From JACJXW01 sp964418125 (GTDB taxonomy: Bacteria > Bacteroidota > Bacteroidia > Chitinophagales > Saprospiraceae), in NCBI GenBank assembly GCA_964418125.1, contig CAYQKY010000018.1, positions 19,651 through 83,650 of the forward strand: a stretch of 64,000 bases of DNA, given 5' to 3'. Under the pieces are notes generated by a model. That model did no database searches. It was not told the DNA's origin and saw only the letters and a program-made list of their open reading frames with translations. Below are positions 7,925 to 15,866 of the stretch, piece by piece. The position numbers and the translations under genes are program-made. Each line of letters starts with the position of its first letter. The stretch's first letter is position 1.

Positions 7925-9469
7925 ATGAAAAGGTTAACCCTGTTATTCTTAGTGGCTGCGGCAGCTATGGTCACTGCATGCCAGTCTTTTGACGAGCTGG
8001 AAAACCTTGAGGATGCGGATTACGATGCAGAATACGCCGTGCCGCTCCTCAATACGAAGCTTTCCCTGCGGGAAGCGCTGGAGAATTTCCAGGACCTGGC
8101 CGTCATCACAATAGATCCCGACGGGCTCATCCACTTTACCTATTCCGGCGATGTGCTGACCCAGAACAGCGATACCATCTTTCAGAAGATCAACGAGTCG
8201 CTCAGTGGAATACCCATCCCCATTACTTCCAAGCGGATGGCCCTCCCCCTGGAATTGCCCGACGGCTTTGACTTCGACCGCCTGGTATTCAAAGGTGGCG
8301 AGTTCATCTACGGCTTCCAGCATGCTCACCCCGACCCGGTGGAATTCACCATAACCCTGCCTCAGGTGACCAAAGACGGCGAACCCCTCTCTTTTTCCGC
8401 CAGCCTCCCGGGGTACAGTGGCGCCGGGCAACTGCCGGTTTATTCGAACCTCTTTTTCCCTTATCAACTGGACGGATACGAGGCCGTGCCGGACCCGGTT
8501 ACGGATTCCATCTATGTGGAGTACGAGCTAACCCGTTCCGACGGCCAGCCGGATACGGCGCAGGTTGCCGTCACTTTCCGCGACCTCACCTTTTCTTATA
8601 TGGAGGGTTTTCTGGGCGTTCAGCGCCACGAAGGCGGACGGGACACCATTATTATCGACTTCTTCGACAACTGGGTCACCGGCGATATTTATTTCGCCGA
8701 CCCAACCGTTACCTTCAATATCGAAAATTCATTCGGCATCCCCACAGAATCGGATGTAAAGGTCTTTAAGGTGCTGACCGTCCGGGGAGAAACCCTGAAC
8801 CTCGAAAGCCCTTATGTGGAAAGCGGCATCGCTTTTCCTTATCCCTCCATCAGCGAAGTTGGGGTGATAAAGGAGGAAAAATTTGTCTTCAATAAAGATA
8901 ACTCCAACATTGACGAGATCCTCGGCGCCGGCCCGGTAGCTATCGATTACGACGTGGACGCCGTGACCAACCCGGACTCCAATGTGAATATCCGGGGCTT
9001 CATCACCGACAGCAGTTACTACAAAGTTCGGGTGGATGTCGACCTGCCGCTCTACGGCCGGTCCGTCAACTTCCTGGCCCGGGACACCTTCGAGCTCGAC
9101 TTCGGAGACTTCCAGCAAATGTACAAGGCCGAGTTTAAACTGGTGACCGTCAACAGCCTGCCCCTCGATGTATCCATACAGGGGTATTTCCTGGATAAGG
9201 ACGGCGTCCTGCTGGATTCCCTCTTTCAGGGATCCATGCGAGTGATCGAAGGCGTGCCGGTCGACAGCGAGGGCAACGCCAGCGGGGTGAAGGAAGACGT
9301 CACTTATGTGGATTATCCGGAGGAACGCTTCGGTAAGGTACGCACCGCGGAAAAACTGGATATCGTCGCTTCTTTTTCCACCATCAATAACGGAGATGTA
9401 TCGGTCAAGATCCTGGAAAGCCAGGCCGTACAGGTAAAGCTCGGCGCGATCTTCGGGGTGAGGGATTAG
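7925..9469 (+). CDS. Surface or periplasmic lipoprotein of unknown function
   Basis: A 514-residue protein with a lipoprotein signal peptide: a charged start, a hydrophobic core and the lipobox VTAC with Cys at about residue 19. The mature part is acidic, beta-rich and low in lysine-rich helices, with no motif I recognise. Length and codon use are normal for the neighbourhood. Together with the downstream DUF5723 gene it forms a two-gene unit in the same direction. A 120-base repeat island separates the two and may affect expression of the second gene. The role is unknown; an envelope assembly or surface function shared with the DUF5723 partner is inference only. Confidence 0.8.
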   Translation: MKRLTLLFLVAAAAMVTACQSFDELENLEDADYDAEYAVPLLNTKLSLREALENFQDLAVITIDPDGLIHFTYSGDVLTQNSDTIFQKINESLSGIPIPITSKRMALPLELPDGFDFDRLVFKGGEFIYGFQHAHPDPVEFTITLPQVTKDGEPLSFSASLPGYSGAGQLPVYSNLFFPYQLDGYEAVPDPVTDSIYVEYELTRSDGQPDTAQVAVTFRDLTFSYMEGFLGVQRHEGGRDTIIIDFFDNWVTGDIYFADPTVTFNIENSFGIPTESDVKVFKVLTVRGETLNLESPYVESGIAFPYPSISEVGVIKEEKFVFNKDNSNIDEILGAGPVAIDYDVDAVTNPDSNVNIRGFITDSSYYKVRVDVDLPLYGRSVNFLARDTFELDFGDFQQMYKAEFKLVTVNSLPLDVSIQGYFLDKDGVLLDSLFQGSMRVIEGVPVDSEGNASGVKEDVTYVDYPEERFGKVRTAEKLDIVASFSTINNGDVSVKILESQAVQVKLGAIFGVRD

Positions 9470-9478
9470 AAAGGGGGA

Positions 9479-9600
9479 ATTCGTGATTCGTGATTCGGGA
9501 ACTCGGCCAAACAACGAATCACGAATCAACGAATCACGAATCACGAATCACGAATCACGAATCAACGAATCACGAATCAACGAATCACGAATCAACCATA
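9479..9600. repeat. Heptamer/octamer tandem repeat island (CGAATCA family), first copy
   Basis: About ten consecutive or near-consecutive copies of CGAATCA or CGAATCAA follow a left arm (near 9480-9497) made of the reverse complement, ATTCGTG. The left arm can pair perfectly with the right part over about 18 bases in several registers, so the transcript can form a long hairpin just upstream of the DUF5723 start codon. A related island lies after that gene. There are no spacers and the units are too short for a CRISPR array. Confidence 0.9.
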
Positions 9601-9605
9601 CTATA

Positions 9606-10976
9606 ATGCAGAGAATACTGCTTTCTTTATTTATCATCACCTCCTTCGTCACAGCGGCGCTGGCCCAGGAAGACCTGGCCACCCACTTCATGCGCCACAC
9701 CTGGCAATCCGCCCGGACCAACCCGGCATTTTTTCCTGACTACAAATTTGTCGCCGGCCTGCCGGGGGTGTACAATACCCTGCTGGTGACCAATGTGACT
9801 TACGGCGACCTGATCACCACCAATGAAGAAGGGAAGGAGGTGCTGAATATCGACCGCGCCATCGAAAAACTGGGAGAGGATAACGTGCTCCGCAACAACC
9901 TCGACATCGAGACCCTCAGCCTGGGAATACGCTTCGGCAGGGCCGCCCTTTCCCTCGGCCATACCCTGCGCTTCAACGCATTTATGAACTACCCCAAGAC
10001 CATGCCGCAGCTCATCTGGCAAGGCAATGCTCAGTTCATCGGCCAGGATGTGGCCTTCGGCCCGGATGCAGACCTGTACGGCTACCAGGAATTCGCCCTG
10101 GGCCTGGCCGTGGAAGTGGCGCCCGGCTTCTCCATCGGCGGGCGCGCCAAGCTGCTGGCCGGCGTAGGCAACATCTCCTCCGAGCGTACCGATCTGCGCC
10201 TGCGCACCGACAGCGATGTCTATCAATTGGAGCTGAACGCCGATTATTACGTCAACTCCGCCGGCTCCCTGAAGTACGACGGCTTCGATGAACTAACCGT
10301 ATCCTACGACTTCGGCCGGTTCGATTACGAAGAGCTCTTCACCGGCAACACCGGCTTCGCCTTCGACCTGGGGGTCCAACTGAAGCTGGGCGACAAACTG
10401 GAGCTTGCCGCCAGCGCCCTGGATATCGGCAAAGTCAACTGGGAAGAAGATGTCACCAACTACAGCCTCAACGGTACTTTTGAATACAAAGGCCTCGACC
10501 TCGCTCAGAACATCTTCGAAGACACCGTCACCGCCGGCTCCATCATAGACACCCTGCGGGAGATCTACCAGGTGGCGGAAACCTCCGTCGGTTATTCCAC
10601 TACGCTGCCTTCCCGCTACTACCTCAGTGGCCAGTACCGCCTGCGGGATAACTGGACCGTCGGCGGCCTCGTCTACCTGGAAAACTACCGGGAGGAGATG
10701 AATACGGCCGTGGCCGTGGGCAGCAACCTGGGCATCCTGCCCATCCTCAACGTGGGCGCCACCTACGCCTTCCGCAGTGAACGGCTGGACAACCTGGGCC
10801 TGAACGCCACCCTGCTTCTCGGCCCGGTGCAGCTGATGGCCGCCACCGACAACATCATAACGGCCATACGGCCCAGGGAAAGCCACAGCGCCAACCTGCG
10901 CCTGGGGTTAAATGTGTTGTTGGGGAAAATTCAGGAGGAAGAATCCGGAAGAGCCGGAAAGCCCGATTTTTATTAA
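9606..10976 (+). CDS. DUF5723 family outer membrane-associated protein
   Basis: About 456 residues with a signal peptide (IITSFVTAALAQ, cleaved before EDLATHFM). The mature part starts with RHTWQSARTNPAFFP, typical of DUF5723 proteins of Bacteroidota. It continues as an alternating beta pattern with many aromatic strand ends, consistent with an outer-membrane barrel. The function is unknown. The true start is ATG 9606: the frame is open further upstream only because it reads through the repeat island, giving the low-complexity peptide NESRINESRIN. The gene sits between two repeat islands of the same word family. Confidence 0.85.
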   Translation: MQRILLSLFIITSFVTAALAQEDLATHFMRHTWQSARTNPAFFPDYKFVAGLPGVYNTLLVTNVTYGDLITTNEEGKEVLNIDRAIEKLGEDNVLRNNLDIETLSLGIRFGRAALSLGHTLRFNAFMNYPKTMPQLIWQGNAQFIGQDVAFGPDADLYGYQEFALGLAVEVAPGFSIGGRAKLLAGVGNISSERTDLRLRTDSDVYQLELNADYYVNSAGSLKYDGFDELTVSYDFGRFDYEELFTGNTGFAFDLGVQLKLGDKLELAASALDIGKVNWEEDVTNYSLNGTFEYKGLDLAQNIFEDTVTAGSIIDTLREIYQVAETSVGYSTTLPSRYYLSGQYRLRDNWTVGGLVYLENYREEMNTAVAVGSNLGILPILNVGATYAFRSERLDNLGLNATLLLGPVQLMAATDNIITAIRPRESHSANLRLGLNVLLGKIQEEESGRAGKPDFY

Positions 10977-10982
10977 GGAAAT

Positions 10983-11099
10983 TCGGGGTTCGTAATCCGG
11001 GAATCGCAATTCGTTATTCGGGATTCGGAACACACCAACGAATCCCGAATCCCACCATTCACCATTCACGATTCACCATTCACGATTCACGATTCACGA
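10983..11099. repeat. Heptamer tandem repeat island (ATTCACG/ATTCGGG family), second copy
   Basis: Repeated 7-base words ATTCACG, ATTCACC and CGAATCC fill this spacer between the DUF5723 gene and the next convergent gene. TTCGGGATTCG at 11017-11027 pairs with CGAATCCCGAA at 11039-11049 to form an 11-bp stem. The word is the same family, partly in reverse orientation, as the island upstream of the DUF5723 gene. The last units reach the stop codon of the next gene. Confidence 0.85.
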
Positions 11100-11462
11100 A
11101 CCCCCACTCTTCAGCCGCTCCCCCACCATACTCATGATCCGGCGGGTAGCCTCCGATTCCATTTTCAGGAATTGTTCATACTCTTCGATGGTGAACTGCC
11201 CGATCACGGCGCCCAGCAGGAGGAAGCGCAGGCGGTTGTCCTGGCTCAGGCTGTGATCGATCTGCTGTTCCTGTTTCTGCCGGGAGAGGTTGTCGAATGC
11301 CACCTTCCGCTTGGCCATCATGCGGTGGAAAATGGCAAAAAGCAGATCGTTCTGCATCTTGAGGATAGGGCGGAGGACGTCGTTCTGAAAGCGCTCTTCT
11401 TCGGTGGTGGCTTCCTTCTCGGTAAGAATCTGCGGGCGGATGCCTTTTCGATTGTCGGACAT
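11094..11462 (-). CDS. Small conserved helical protein of unknown function
   Basis: I do not recognise this 122-residue protein. From the ATG at 11462 it reads MSDNRKGIRPQILTEKEA and is helical and charged throughout, with no signal peptide, membrane segment or cysteine. Coding quality (a long open frame with strong codon bias like its neighbours) supports a real gene. The frame is open 14 codons further upstream, but the ATG gives a more natural cytoplasmic N-terminus. Its stop codon touches the repeat island downstream of the DUF5723 gene, and the tRNA promoter lies divergently upstream. Confidence 0.65.
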   Translation of the reverse strand: MSDNRKGIRPQILTEKEATTEEERFQNDVLRPILKMQNDLLFAIFHRMMAKRKVAFDNLSRQKQEQQIDHSLSQDNRLRFLLLGAVIGQFTIEEYEQFLKMESEATRRIMSMVGERLKSGGS

Positions 11463-11549
11463 GTCGGGAATTTTTATGGATTGACCAGGGTTAAATAAAC
11501 ACATGCGTTGGGAAATCTACGGAAGGTAAAAAATATCCGGGAAGAATTG

Positions 11550-11581
11550 TTGTGCGGAAGTTGTTAAAAGCCGTATATTTG
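11550..11581 (+). promoter_or_regulatory. Promoter for the tRNA region (TTG-N21-TATATTTG)
   Basis: TATATTTG at 11574-11581 fits the Bacteroidota -7 consensus TAnnTTTG, and TTG at 11550-11552 lies 21 bases upstream. Transcription would start near 11586, so the 5' leader would include the tRNA-like fragment before the intact tRNA. Confidence 0.75.
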
Positions 11582-11594
11582 CACTCGCAAAAAA

Positions 11595-11650
11595 GGCGTG
11601 GTAGCTTCCCGCTTTTATAAAGCGGGATCAGAGCGCATGATTTATAAAAA
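11595..11650 (+). repeat. 5' tRNA-like fragment with palindrome in the D-loop
   Basis: GGCGTGGTAGCT repeats the first 12 bases of the adjacent tRNA with one change, and GAGCGCATGATT plus ATAA repeats its D-stem and anticodon-arm start. Between them the D-loop is replaced by a 9-bp-arm palindrome (TCCCGCTTT at 11607-11615, AAAGCGGGA at 11619-11627). The anticodon bases and 3' half are missing, so this is not a functional tRNA. Confidence 0.75.
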
Positions 11651-11724
11651 GGCGCGGTAGCTCAGCTGGTTAGAGCGCATGATTCATAATCATGAGGTCG
11701 GCGGTTCAAGCCCGCCTCGCGCTA
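11651..11724 (+). tRNA. tRNA with CAU anticodon, probably tRNA-Met
   Basis: The cloverleaf folds cleanly: acceptor GGCGCGG with TCGCGCT, D-stem GCTC/GAGC, anticodon stem CATGA/TCATG around the loop TTCATAA, T-stem GGCGG/CCGCC with TTCAAGC, and discriminator A. CCA is not encoded. The CAU anticodon fits elongator tRNA-Met. A tRNA-Ile2 whose C34 is modified to lysidine cannot be excluded by eye. The G1-U72 wobble speaks against neither choice, but the three G-C pairs of an initiator anticodon stem are absent. Confidence 0.92.
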
Positions 11725-11727
11725 CGA

Positions 11728-11764
11728 AGAGCCTGTCATTGAGTTGACAGGCTCTTTTCTTTTT
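11728..11764 (+). terminator. Intrinsic terminator after the tRNA
   Basis: AGAGCCTGTCA at 11728-11738 pairs perfectly with TGACAGGCTCT at 11745-11755 around a 6-base loop, followed by a T-rich run (TTTTCTTTTT). It starts 4 bases after the tRNA. Confidence 0.9.
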
Positions 11765-11778
11765 CACGCTGAAGGAAG

Positions 11779-11862
11779 GGGGTAGCTCCCCGCTTTTCAA
11801 GCGGGGCCAGGGGGCCGGCGGTTCAAGTGGAGCGCAGCGAACGCCGGGGCCCGCCCACGCTA
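11779..11862 (+). repeat. Second tRNA-like fragment with the same palindrome
   Basis: GGTAGCT is followed by the palindrome CCCCGCTT (11788-11795) and AAGCGGGG (11799-11806), nearly the same hairpin as in the upstream fragment and at the same tRNA position. Then GGCCGGCGGTTCAAG and CCCGCC plus ACGCTA repeat the T-arm and 3' acceptor strand of the tRNA, split by a 22-base insert at 11828-11849. The anticodon arm is absent. Confidence 0.7.
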
Positions 11863-11886
11863 CAGCGGATTCCTTTATCAGACTGT

Positions 11887-12192
11887 TTAACTGGCATCCC
11901 AGGGCGTCTCCTGCCAACCGCTGATCATCCCATTGTCTCCACAAACCGGGCGCTGCCAGACGATATTGTCTGTATCCAGGTCCAGGAGCGCCTGAATTTT
12001 TCCCTGGCATGGTTTTCGCCCTGGGCGACGGCGGCATTTGATGTTGCTGTTCAGAAAAGGCTCCTCTTCAAAAGAAGTGGCGAACGTGACGATCGCCCCG
12101 AAGAAATCCGCTAATCTCCTCGTGGGGCGGTTCAGGGGGCCGATTGATCCGTCTTTATCGAGATAATGCTGCATGTTGATGATCCAGGCCAT
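11887..12192 (-). CDS. Small conserved cysteine-containing protein
   Basis: About 101 residues. The start (MAWIINMQHYLDKDG) and end (a CxG-like loop, then WQRPVCGDNGMISGWQETPWD) resemble a family of small bacterial proteins of unknown function. In those proteins, as I recall, the C-terminal half has paired cysteines (WxCPxCxDxGxIxxWxGTxWD). Here two of the usual cysteines appear altered (KCRRRPGRKPCQG keeps two; WQRPVC keeps one), so a structural metal site may be partly lost. No signal peptide. It ends just past the tRNA-like fragment on the opposite strand. Confidence 0.6.
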   Translation of the reverse strand: MAWIINMQHYLDKDGSIGPLNRPTRRLADFFGAIVTFATSFEEEPFLNSNIKCRRRPGRKPCQGKIQALLDLDTDNIVWQRPVCGDNGMISGWQETPWDAS

Positions 12193-12269
12193 AGGAAGAA
12201 TATTTATGCCTAACCAGAAATAACTTTTTCCAGAAGATAAATAACCCCGGGATTTATTTCGTGCTGATT

Positions 12270-13679
12270 TTATTGCCCTGTCATAACCTGCTCACTACTC
12301 ACCGGAATATACCACACCCCCTCCTTCAGGCCCACCCCGCCCCCCATCTCCTCCTGCACCACCCTGTCCACAATAAACACCCCTTTTTCAGCCATATCGT
12401 AGAAGGTATCGATCCCATCATTCGGAAAGCCCACCCGCGTCCGGTGAATGTTGAATTTGTCGGCAAACTTCCGGCCGAAGGCCTCTTGCACGCCTTCTTT
12501 GCCGAGCATAAAGCCCAGCAGGCCGCCCCAGGTGGCGGTGGGGTTATCGGAATCCCAGCCGGCCAGGGCGCCGATCTTTATCGTCTCTTTGATATCTCCT
12601 TCCCCGTACAGGAGGCTGATGATGCTGGCGCCGAAGTTGATGCCGGCGGCGAAGCAGCCGTTACATACCGTATCCTTCGTTGCCCACTCGTATTCATCCT
12701 CCTGCCTCACCTGGTATTTTTCGTGGAGGGCGTCCCTGGCCTCCTCCCAGGTGGCGCCGGACTGGTACTTCGACTTGACAAAGTCGTACATTTTCGCCGA
12801 GTAGGAATCACCGGGCAGGTGCTGGCGGGCTTCATCCGCCATCCAGCGCAACTGCTCTTTCACTGGCAGGCTCTTATCTACCGACGACGCCAGGGCTTGC
12901 ATGATGACGTAGAACTCCGCGATCCACTGTGCATTCTCCCGCGCCGTCGTTCGTATGGGCAGGCGGGCCATCTTCAGGGCCACATCGGGGCGGGCGGGCG
13001 CGAACAGGCCGAAGATCTCGGTGGTCAACTGGGCGTCGATCATCTCGTAGTAGGGATTGTTTTCGGGATGGCCGGTGGCCGGAGGGATGAGCCCTTCCCG
13101 CATTAAATCGAACGCTTGCTGGTTGGATACCCAGAGGTAGTTCTCCTCCTCGGCTTTTATGTGCTTCAGCCAGCCTTCCCGTATCTGCTCGCCGGTGAGC
13201 AGGGACGTTTTGTTGGTGTACAGCAGGGACTGGTAGATGTACTCGATATCGGTATCGTCGTCGGCGCCCCATACCCCGCCTTCGTCCTCGAAGTAGAAAC
13301 CGATGGTGTCGGAAAGGTTATTGGAGCCCCAGATGTTGGGATCGTCCGGGCCGCCCCAGTTGTCGCGGGTGTAGAAGCTGGCGCCCCTGCCGTTTTTCCC
13401 CTCCCCGCCGATCTTATCCATTTCCGTGATCAGGCCGGTCCAGTTGGCGATGCACTGGCCGAGCCAGAAGCCGTAGAGCTTGTCGAGGTATTCCGTCCTG
13501 GAGATGGTTTTGTCTTCCGGCCCGGGCCTGTATCTTTTGTAGGTGAGTTGAGGGTCAGCCAGGACGCCGGGCTGCCGGGCCAGGCGGTTCATCGGGCGCT
13601 GGCAGGCGGAGAGGAGGAATAAGGTGAGAAGGAGCAGCAGGGCGGGTTTATACATGTTGCGGGCCATATTGATCGGCAT
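12270..13679 (-). CDS. ADP-ribosylglycohydrolase family lipoprotein
   Basis: A 469-residue protein with a lipoprotein signal (MYKPALLLLLTLFLLSAC, lipobox LSAC), so it is probably anchored in the periplasm or on the surface. The ADP-ribosylglycohydrolase fold is shown by LYGFWLGQCIANWTG, the metal-binding cluster GADDDTDIEY near residue 140, the second metal site GWDSDNPTATWGGLLGFMLG near residue 390, and NFGASIISLLYGEGD. Cytoplasmic relatives remove ADP-ribose from proteins; exported forms in Bacteroidota are poorly understood and may hydrolyse other N-glycosidic substrates. The start could also be ATG 13667 or 13655. Confidence 0.88.
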   Translation of the reverse strand: MPINMARNMYKPALLLLLTLFLLSACQRPMNRLARQPGVLADPQLTYKRYRPGPEDKTISRTEYLDKLYGFWLGQCIANWTGLITEMDKIGGEGKNGRGASFYTRDNWGGPDDPNIWGSNNLSDTIGFYFEDEGGVWGADDDTDIEYIYQSLLYTNKTSLLTGEQIREGWLKHIKAEEENYLWVSNQQAFDLMREGLIPPATGHPENNPYYEMIDAQLTTEIFGLFAPARPDVALKMARLPIRTTARENAQWIAEFYVIMQALASSVDKSLPVKEQLRWMADEARQHLPGDSYSAKMYDFVKSKYQSGATWEEARDALHEKYQVRQEDEYEWATKDTVCNGCFAAGINFGASIISLLYGEGDIKETIKIGALAGWDSDNPTATWGGLLGFMLGKEGVQEAFGRKFADKFNIHRTRVGFPNDGIDTFYDMAEKGVFIVDRVVQEEMGGGVGLKEGVWYIPVSSEQVMTGQ

Positions 13680-13787
13680 TTTTATCGGGACCTGGGCGGT
13701 ACATTTCCTTTACCGGCTAAGTTAGCTAAAACGAGGGGGAAATAGATGGCAGGCACTTTGAAAGTTGAAAGTGCCTGCCATCTAAAG

Positions 13788-14897
13788 CTACCGCCCACAC
13801 CGAACCTCATACCGGGTGCTCCTCCCTCCGCCGATCACAGAGAGCGCCCCCAGTTCCACCAGCCTTTGCAGGTCTCTGGTGGCGGTAGCTTTGGATGCTT
13901 TGGTGAGCGACATGTACTTTCTGGCGTTCATTCCGCCCTCAAAGCCCGCCGGGCCTGCTTCCAGCATCCGGCGCAGGGCTTTTTCCTGCCGTTCATTCAG
14001 TTGGCCGGCGAAACGGTCAAAATACCTGGCTTTTTTTATGGTAAATTCAATTTGTTCTTCCGCCTGCTCCTGAGCATCCAGAATGACTTGTAAAAAATAA
14101 CGGATCCACCCAGTGATCTCATTGGACCGTTGACCTGTTTTCAGCGCCTCGTAATAGTCTTTCCGGCCGGCCTCAATGGTTTTCGACAAGCTCAACACCA
14201 CGGGCCGGCCAAATCCCTGGGAGAGGGCTTTTTCGGAGATGGCCCTGCCGACCCTGCCATTACCGTCTTCAAAGGGATGGATCGTCTCGAAGTACAGATG
14301 GGCAATGGCCGAACGAACCGGCGCATGGAATAGCTCCTGCGGCTCCCCCGGTGCAGTTTTATTGAACCAGGCGATGAAATTTTCCATCTCCTTCGGCACG
14401 CGGGAAGAAGGGGGCGCCTCGAAATGAATAATTTCTCTCCCCACCGCCCCCGAAACCACCTGCATGGGATCTTCGCTGCTTCGCCATTGCCCTTTGTTTA
14501 CCCGGTTATTCCCCTCCATAACCATGGAGTGCCAGGAAAACAACATGGCTTTATCCAGCGCGTCCTCGTATGTCTCTCTTACGCTGACCATCAGGCGGGC
14601 AATGCCCTCCGCTCTCTTGTCCCTCACTTTCTCCGGGGGATGGTTCAACCCCAGGTTGTTCCGGATGGAAGAAAGCACGTCCTGCCGGCTCAAATACTCC
14701 CCTTCTATCTCTGAGGTCTTTATGGCTTCAGCGATCATCAAATCGATGACGGATTGGGCCTTTTCTTCTTCGGAAAGCGCCTTTAGCAGCCCGCTGATAC
14801 GGCCCTGGCTTTCCGCGAAAGCGAAAAGCGCCTCCTCCATATCTTCCAGGCTGTATTTAAAGCGGGGCCAGTCTTCTTGTTGCCAATTATAGTGCAT
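13788..14897 (-). CDS. Fic family protein (class II) with C-terminal winged helix
   Basis: A 369-residue Fic protein that would transfer AMP or a related group from a nucleotide to a hydroxyl group on a target. The active-site loop HPFEDGNGRVGR is intact at residues 207-218, with the catalytic His and the phosphate-binding Gly-Arg. The autoinhibitory helix motif TSEIEGE (residues 61-67) precedes the Fic core, which defines class II. The C-terminal 90 residues look like a winged helix-turn-helix (MSLTKASKATATRDLQRLVELGAL). I chose ATG 14897 because the upstream in-frame codons lie in the promoter and operator. The gene stands alone beside a toxin-antitoxin pair. Confidence 0.93.
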   Translation of the reverse strand: MHYNWQQEDWPRFKYSLEDMEEALFAFAESQGRISGLLKALSEEEKAQSVIDLMIAEAIKTSEIEGEYLSRQDVLSSIRNNLGLNHPPEKVRDKRAEGIARLMVSVRETYEDALDKAMLFSWHSMVMEGNNRVNKGQWRSSEDPMQVVSGAVGREIIHFEAPPSSRVPKEMENFIAWFNKTAPGEPQELFHAPVRSAIAHLYFETIHPFEDGNGRVGRAISEKALSQGFGRPVVLSLSKTIEAGRKDYYEALKTGQRSNEITGWIRYFLQVILDAQEQAEEQIEFTIKKARYFDRFAGQLNERQEKALRRMLEAGPAGFEGGMNARKYMSLTKASKATATRDLQRLVELGALSVIGGGRSTRYEVRCGR

Positions 14898-14969
14898 GAG
14901 CCGAATCACTTTCTTATTCGGCTCAAAATTAGTGTTTTTTTGAGCCGAATACAATTTCTATTCGGCTCA
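14897..14969 (-). promoter_or_regulatory. Two palindromic operators at the fic promoter
   Basis: The decamer TGAGCCGAAT or its complement ATTCGGCTCA occurs exactly four times: 14897-14906, 14916-14925, 14941-14950 and 14960-14969. They form two inverted-repeat pairs with the same 9-base gap. The first pair abuts the start codon and transcription start; the second pair brackets the -33 element. This is a repressor-type layout and suggests autoregulation. Confidence 0.85.
14924..14954 (-). promoter_or_regulatory. fic promoter (TTG-N20-TAATTTTG)
   Basis: On the minus strand TTG (14954-14952) is followed after 20 bases by TAATTTTG (14931-14924). The predicted transcript starts near 14919, about 20 bases before the ATG. 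The elements lie between and inside the palindromic decamers. Confidence 0.8.
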
Positions 14970-15104
14970 CTTCGCCTAACGGGGAGCAGAGAACGGGTAA
15001 ATTCCCGCCCTATATGTGCCCAATCCTGAACTCGCACAGAAATTGATACCCAATCCATTAATCCTCTAACCAAAATCTTACAAGACAACAATTGCGAGAA
15101 TCAA

Positions 15105-15125
15105 CAAATAAACTTAACTTATTTG
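15105..15125 (+). promoter_or_regulatory. Inverted repeat upstream of the toxin-antitoxin pair
   Basis: CAAATAA (15105-15111) and TTATTTG (15119-15125) form 7-bp arms around a 7-base spacer, 60 bases before the antitoxin start. It could be the autoregulatory operator usual for such pairs. Confidence 0.4.
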
Positions 15126-15184
15126 ATTGTTACAAGGAACCGATCTGGGGTGAAAAAACTTATTGTATTATCAAGTGCAGAATT

Positions 15185-15412
15185 ATGAGTGTATTCCACA
15201 TACAAATACCGGACAGTGTCCAGATGAATGATTTCGAACTGAAGATGCTGATCGCGTCAAAATTATTTGAAGATGGCAAATTGAGCTCCGGCCAAGCTGC
15301 AGAAATAGTAGGCATATCCAAACGAGCATTTATAGAGATATTAGGCAAATACAATGTTTCGATATTTGGATATGATTACAAAGAGCTGGAAGAAGACCTG
15401 AAAAATGCGTGA
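15185..15412 (+). CDS. UPF0175 family antitoxin
   Basis: A 75-residue protein from the ATG at 15185. It has the UPF0175 pattern: an N-terminal beta-strand (VFHIQIPDSVQ), helices with LIASKLFEDGKLSSGQAAEIVGISKRAFIEILGKYNVSIF, and a C-terminal YDYKELEEDLKNA. The middle is a helix-turn-helix used for DNA binding in these antitoxins. It overlaps the downstream DUF3368 gene by 8 bases, the normal layout of a UPF0175/DUF3368 toxin-antitoxin operon. The base composition is AT-richer than the surroundings, suggesting transfer. Confidence 0.88.
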   Translation: MSVFHIQIPDSVQMNDFELKMLIASKLFEDGKLSSGQAAEIVGISKRAFIEILGKYNVSIFGYDYKELEEDLKNA

Positions 15413-15866
15413 GCGAGTTATTATAGCCGACTCAAGTTGCTTGATTGCTTTGAGCAACATTAATGAACTTGATATCCTTCAAAAAGTATATGGACAAATA
15501 ACGATCACGCCGGAAGTTGAAAATGAATTTGGAGAAGGCATCCCCCATTGGATTGAAATCGAAGAGGTAACCGATAAACAGAAGATAGCGTTATTGGAAT
15601 TAGAGCTTGACAAAGGTGAGTCAAGTGCCATTGCTTTGGCCATTGAAAGGGAGAATAGTTTATTGGTGATCGATGAGAAAAAAGGAAGAAGTGTTGCAAA
15701 GAAGATGGGTATTAAGATAACGGGAATATTAGGAGTTATTGTGAAAGCGAAAGATGCCGGATTGGTTAAGAAAGTGGCCCCTTTCATAGAAAAACTGGAA
15801 AAGGTTGATTTCAGAATTTCCAAGGTGTTGAAAGAGGAAATTTTAAGAAGGATGGGTGAGTTATAA
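15405..15866 (+). CDS. DUF3368 (PIN-fold) toxin
   Basis: A 153-residue protein of the DUF3368 group of the PIN nuclease superfamily. The acidic residues expected for the metal site are present: Asp in IIADSSCLIAL, Glu in the ELDKGESSAIALA segment and Asp in LLVIDEKKGR. PIN toxins cleave RNA, and UPF0175 proteins are their usual partners. The gene overlaps the antitoxin by 8 bases and shares its AT-rich composition. No frameshift or missing key residue is visible, so the pair is probably functional. Confidence 0.88.
   Translation: MRERVIIADSSCLIALSNINELDILQKVYGQITITPEVENEFGEGIPHWIEIEEVTDKQKIALLELELDKGESSAIALAIERENSLLVIDEKKGRSVAKKMGIKITGILGVIVKAKDAGLVKKVAPFIEKLEKVDFRISKVLKEEILRRMGEL

Noticed and set aside
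9479..9600. CRISPR array
   Set aside because: The units are 7-8 bases with no spacers, and no cas gene is near. It is a simple tandem repeat.
11595..11650. Second functional tRNA gene
   Set aside because: It lacks the CAT anticodon, the T-arm and the 3' acceptor strand.
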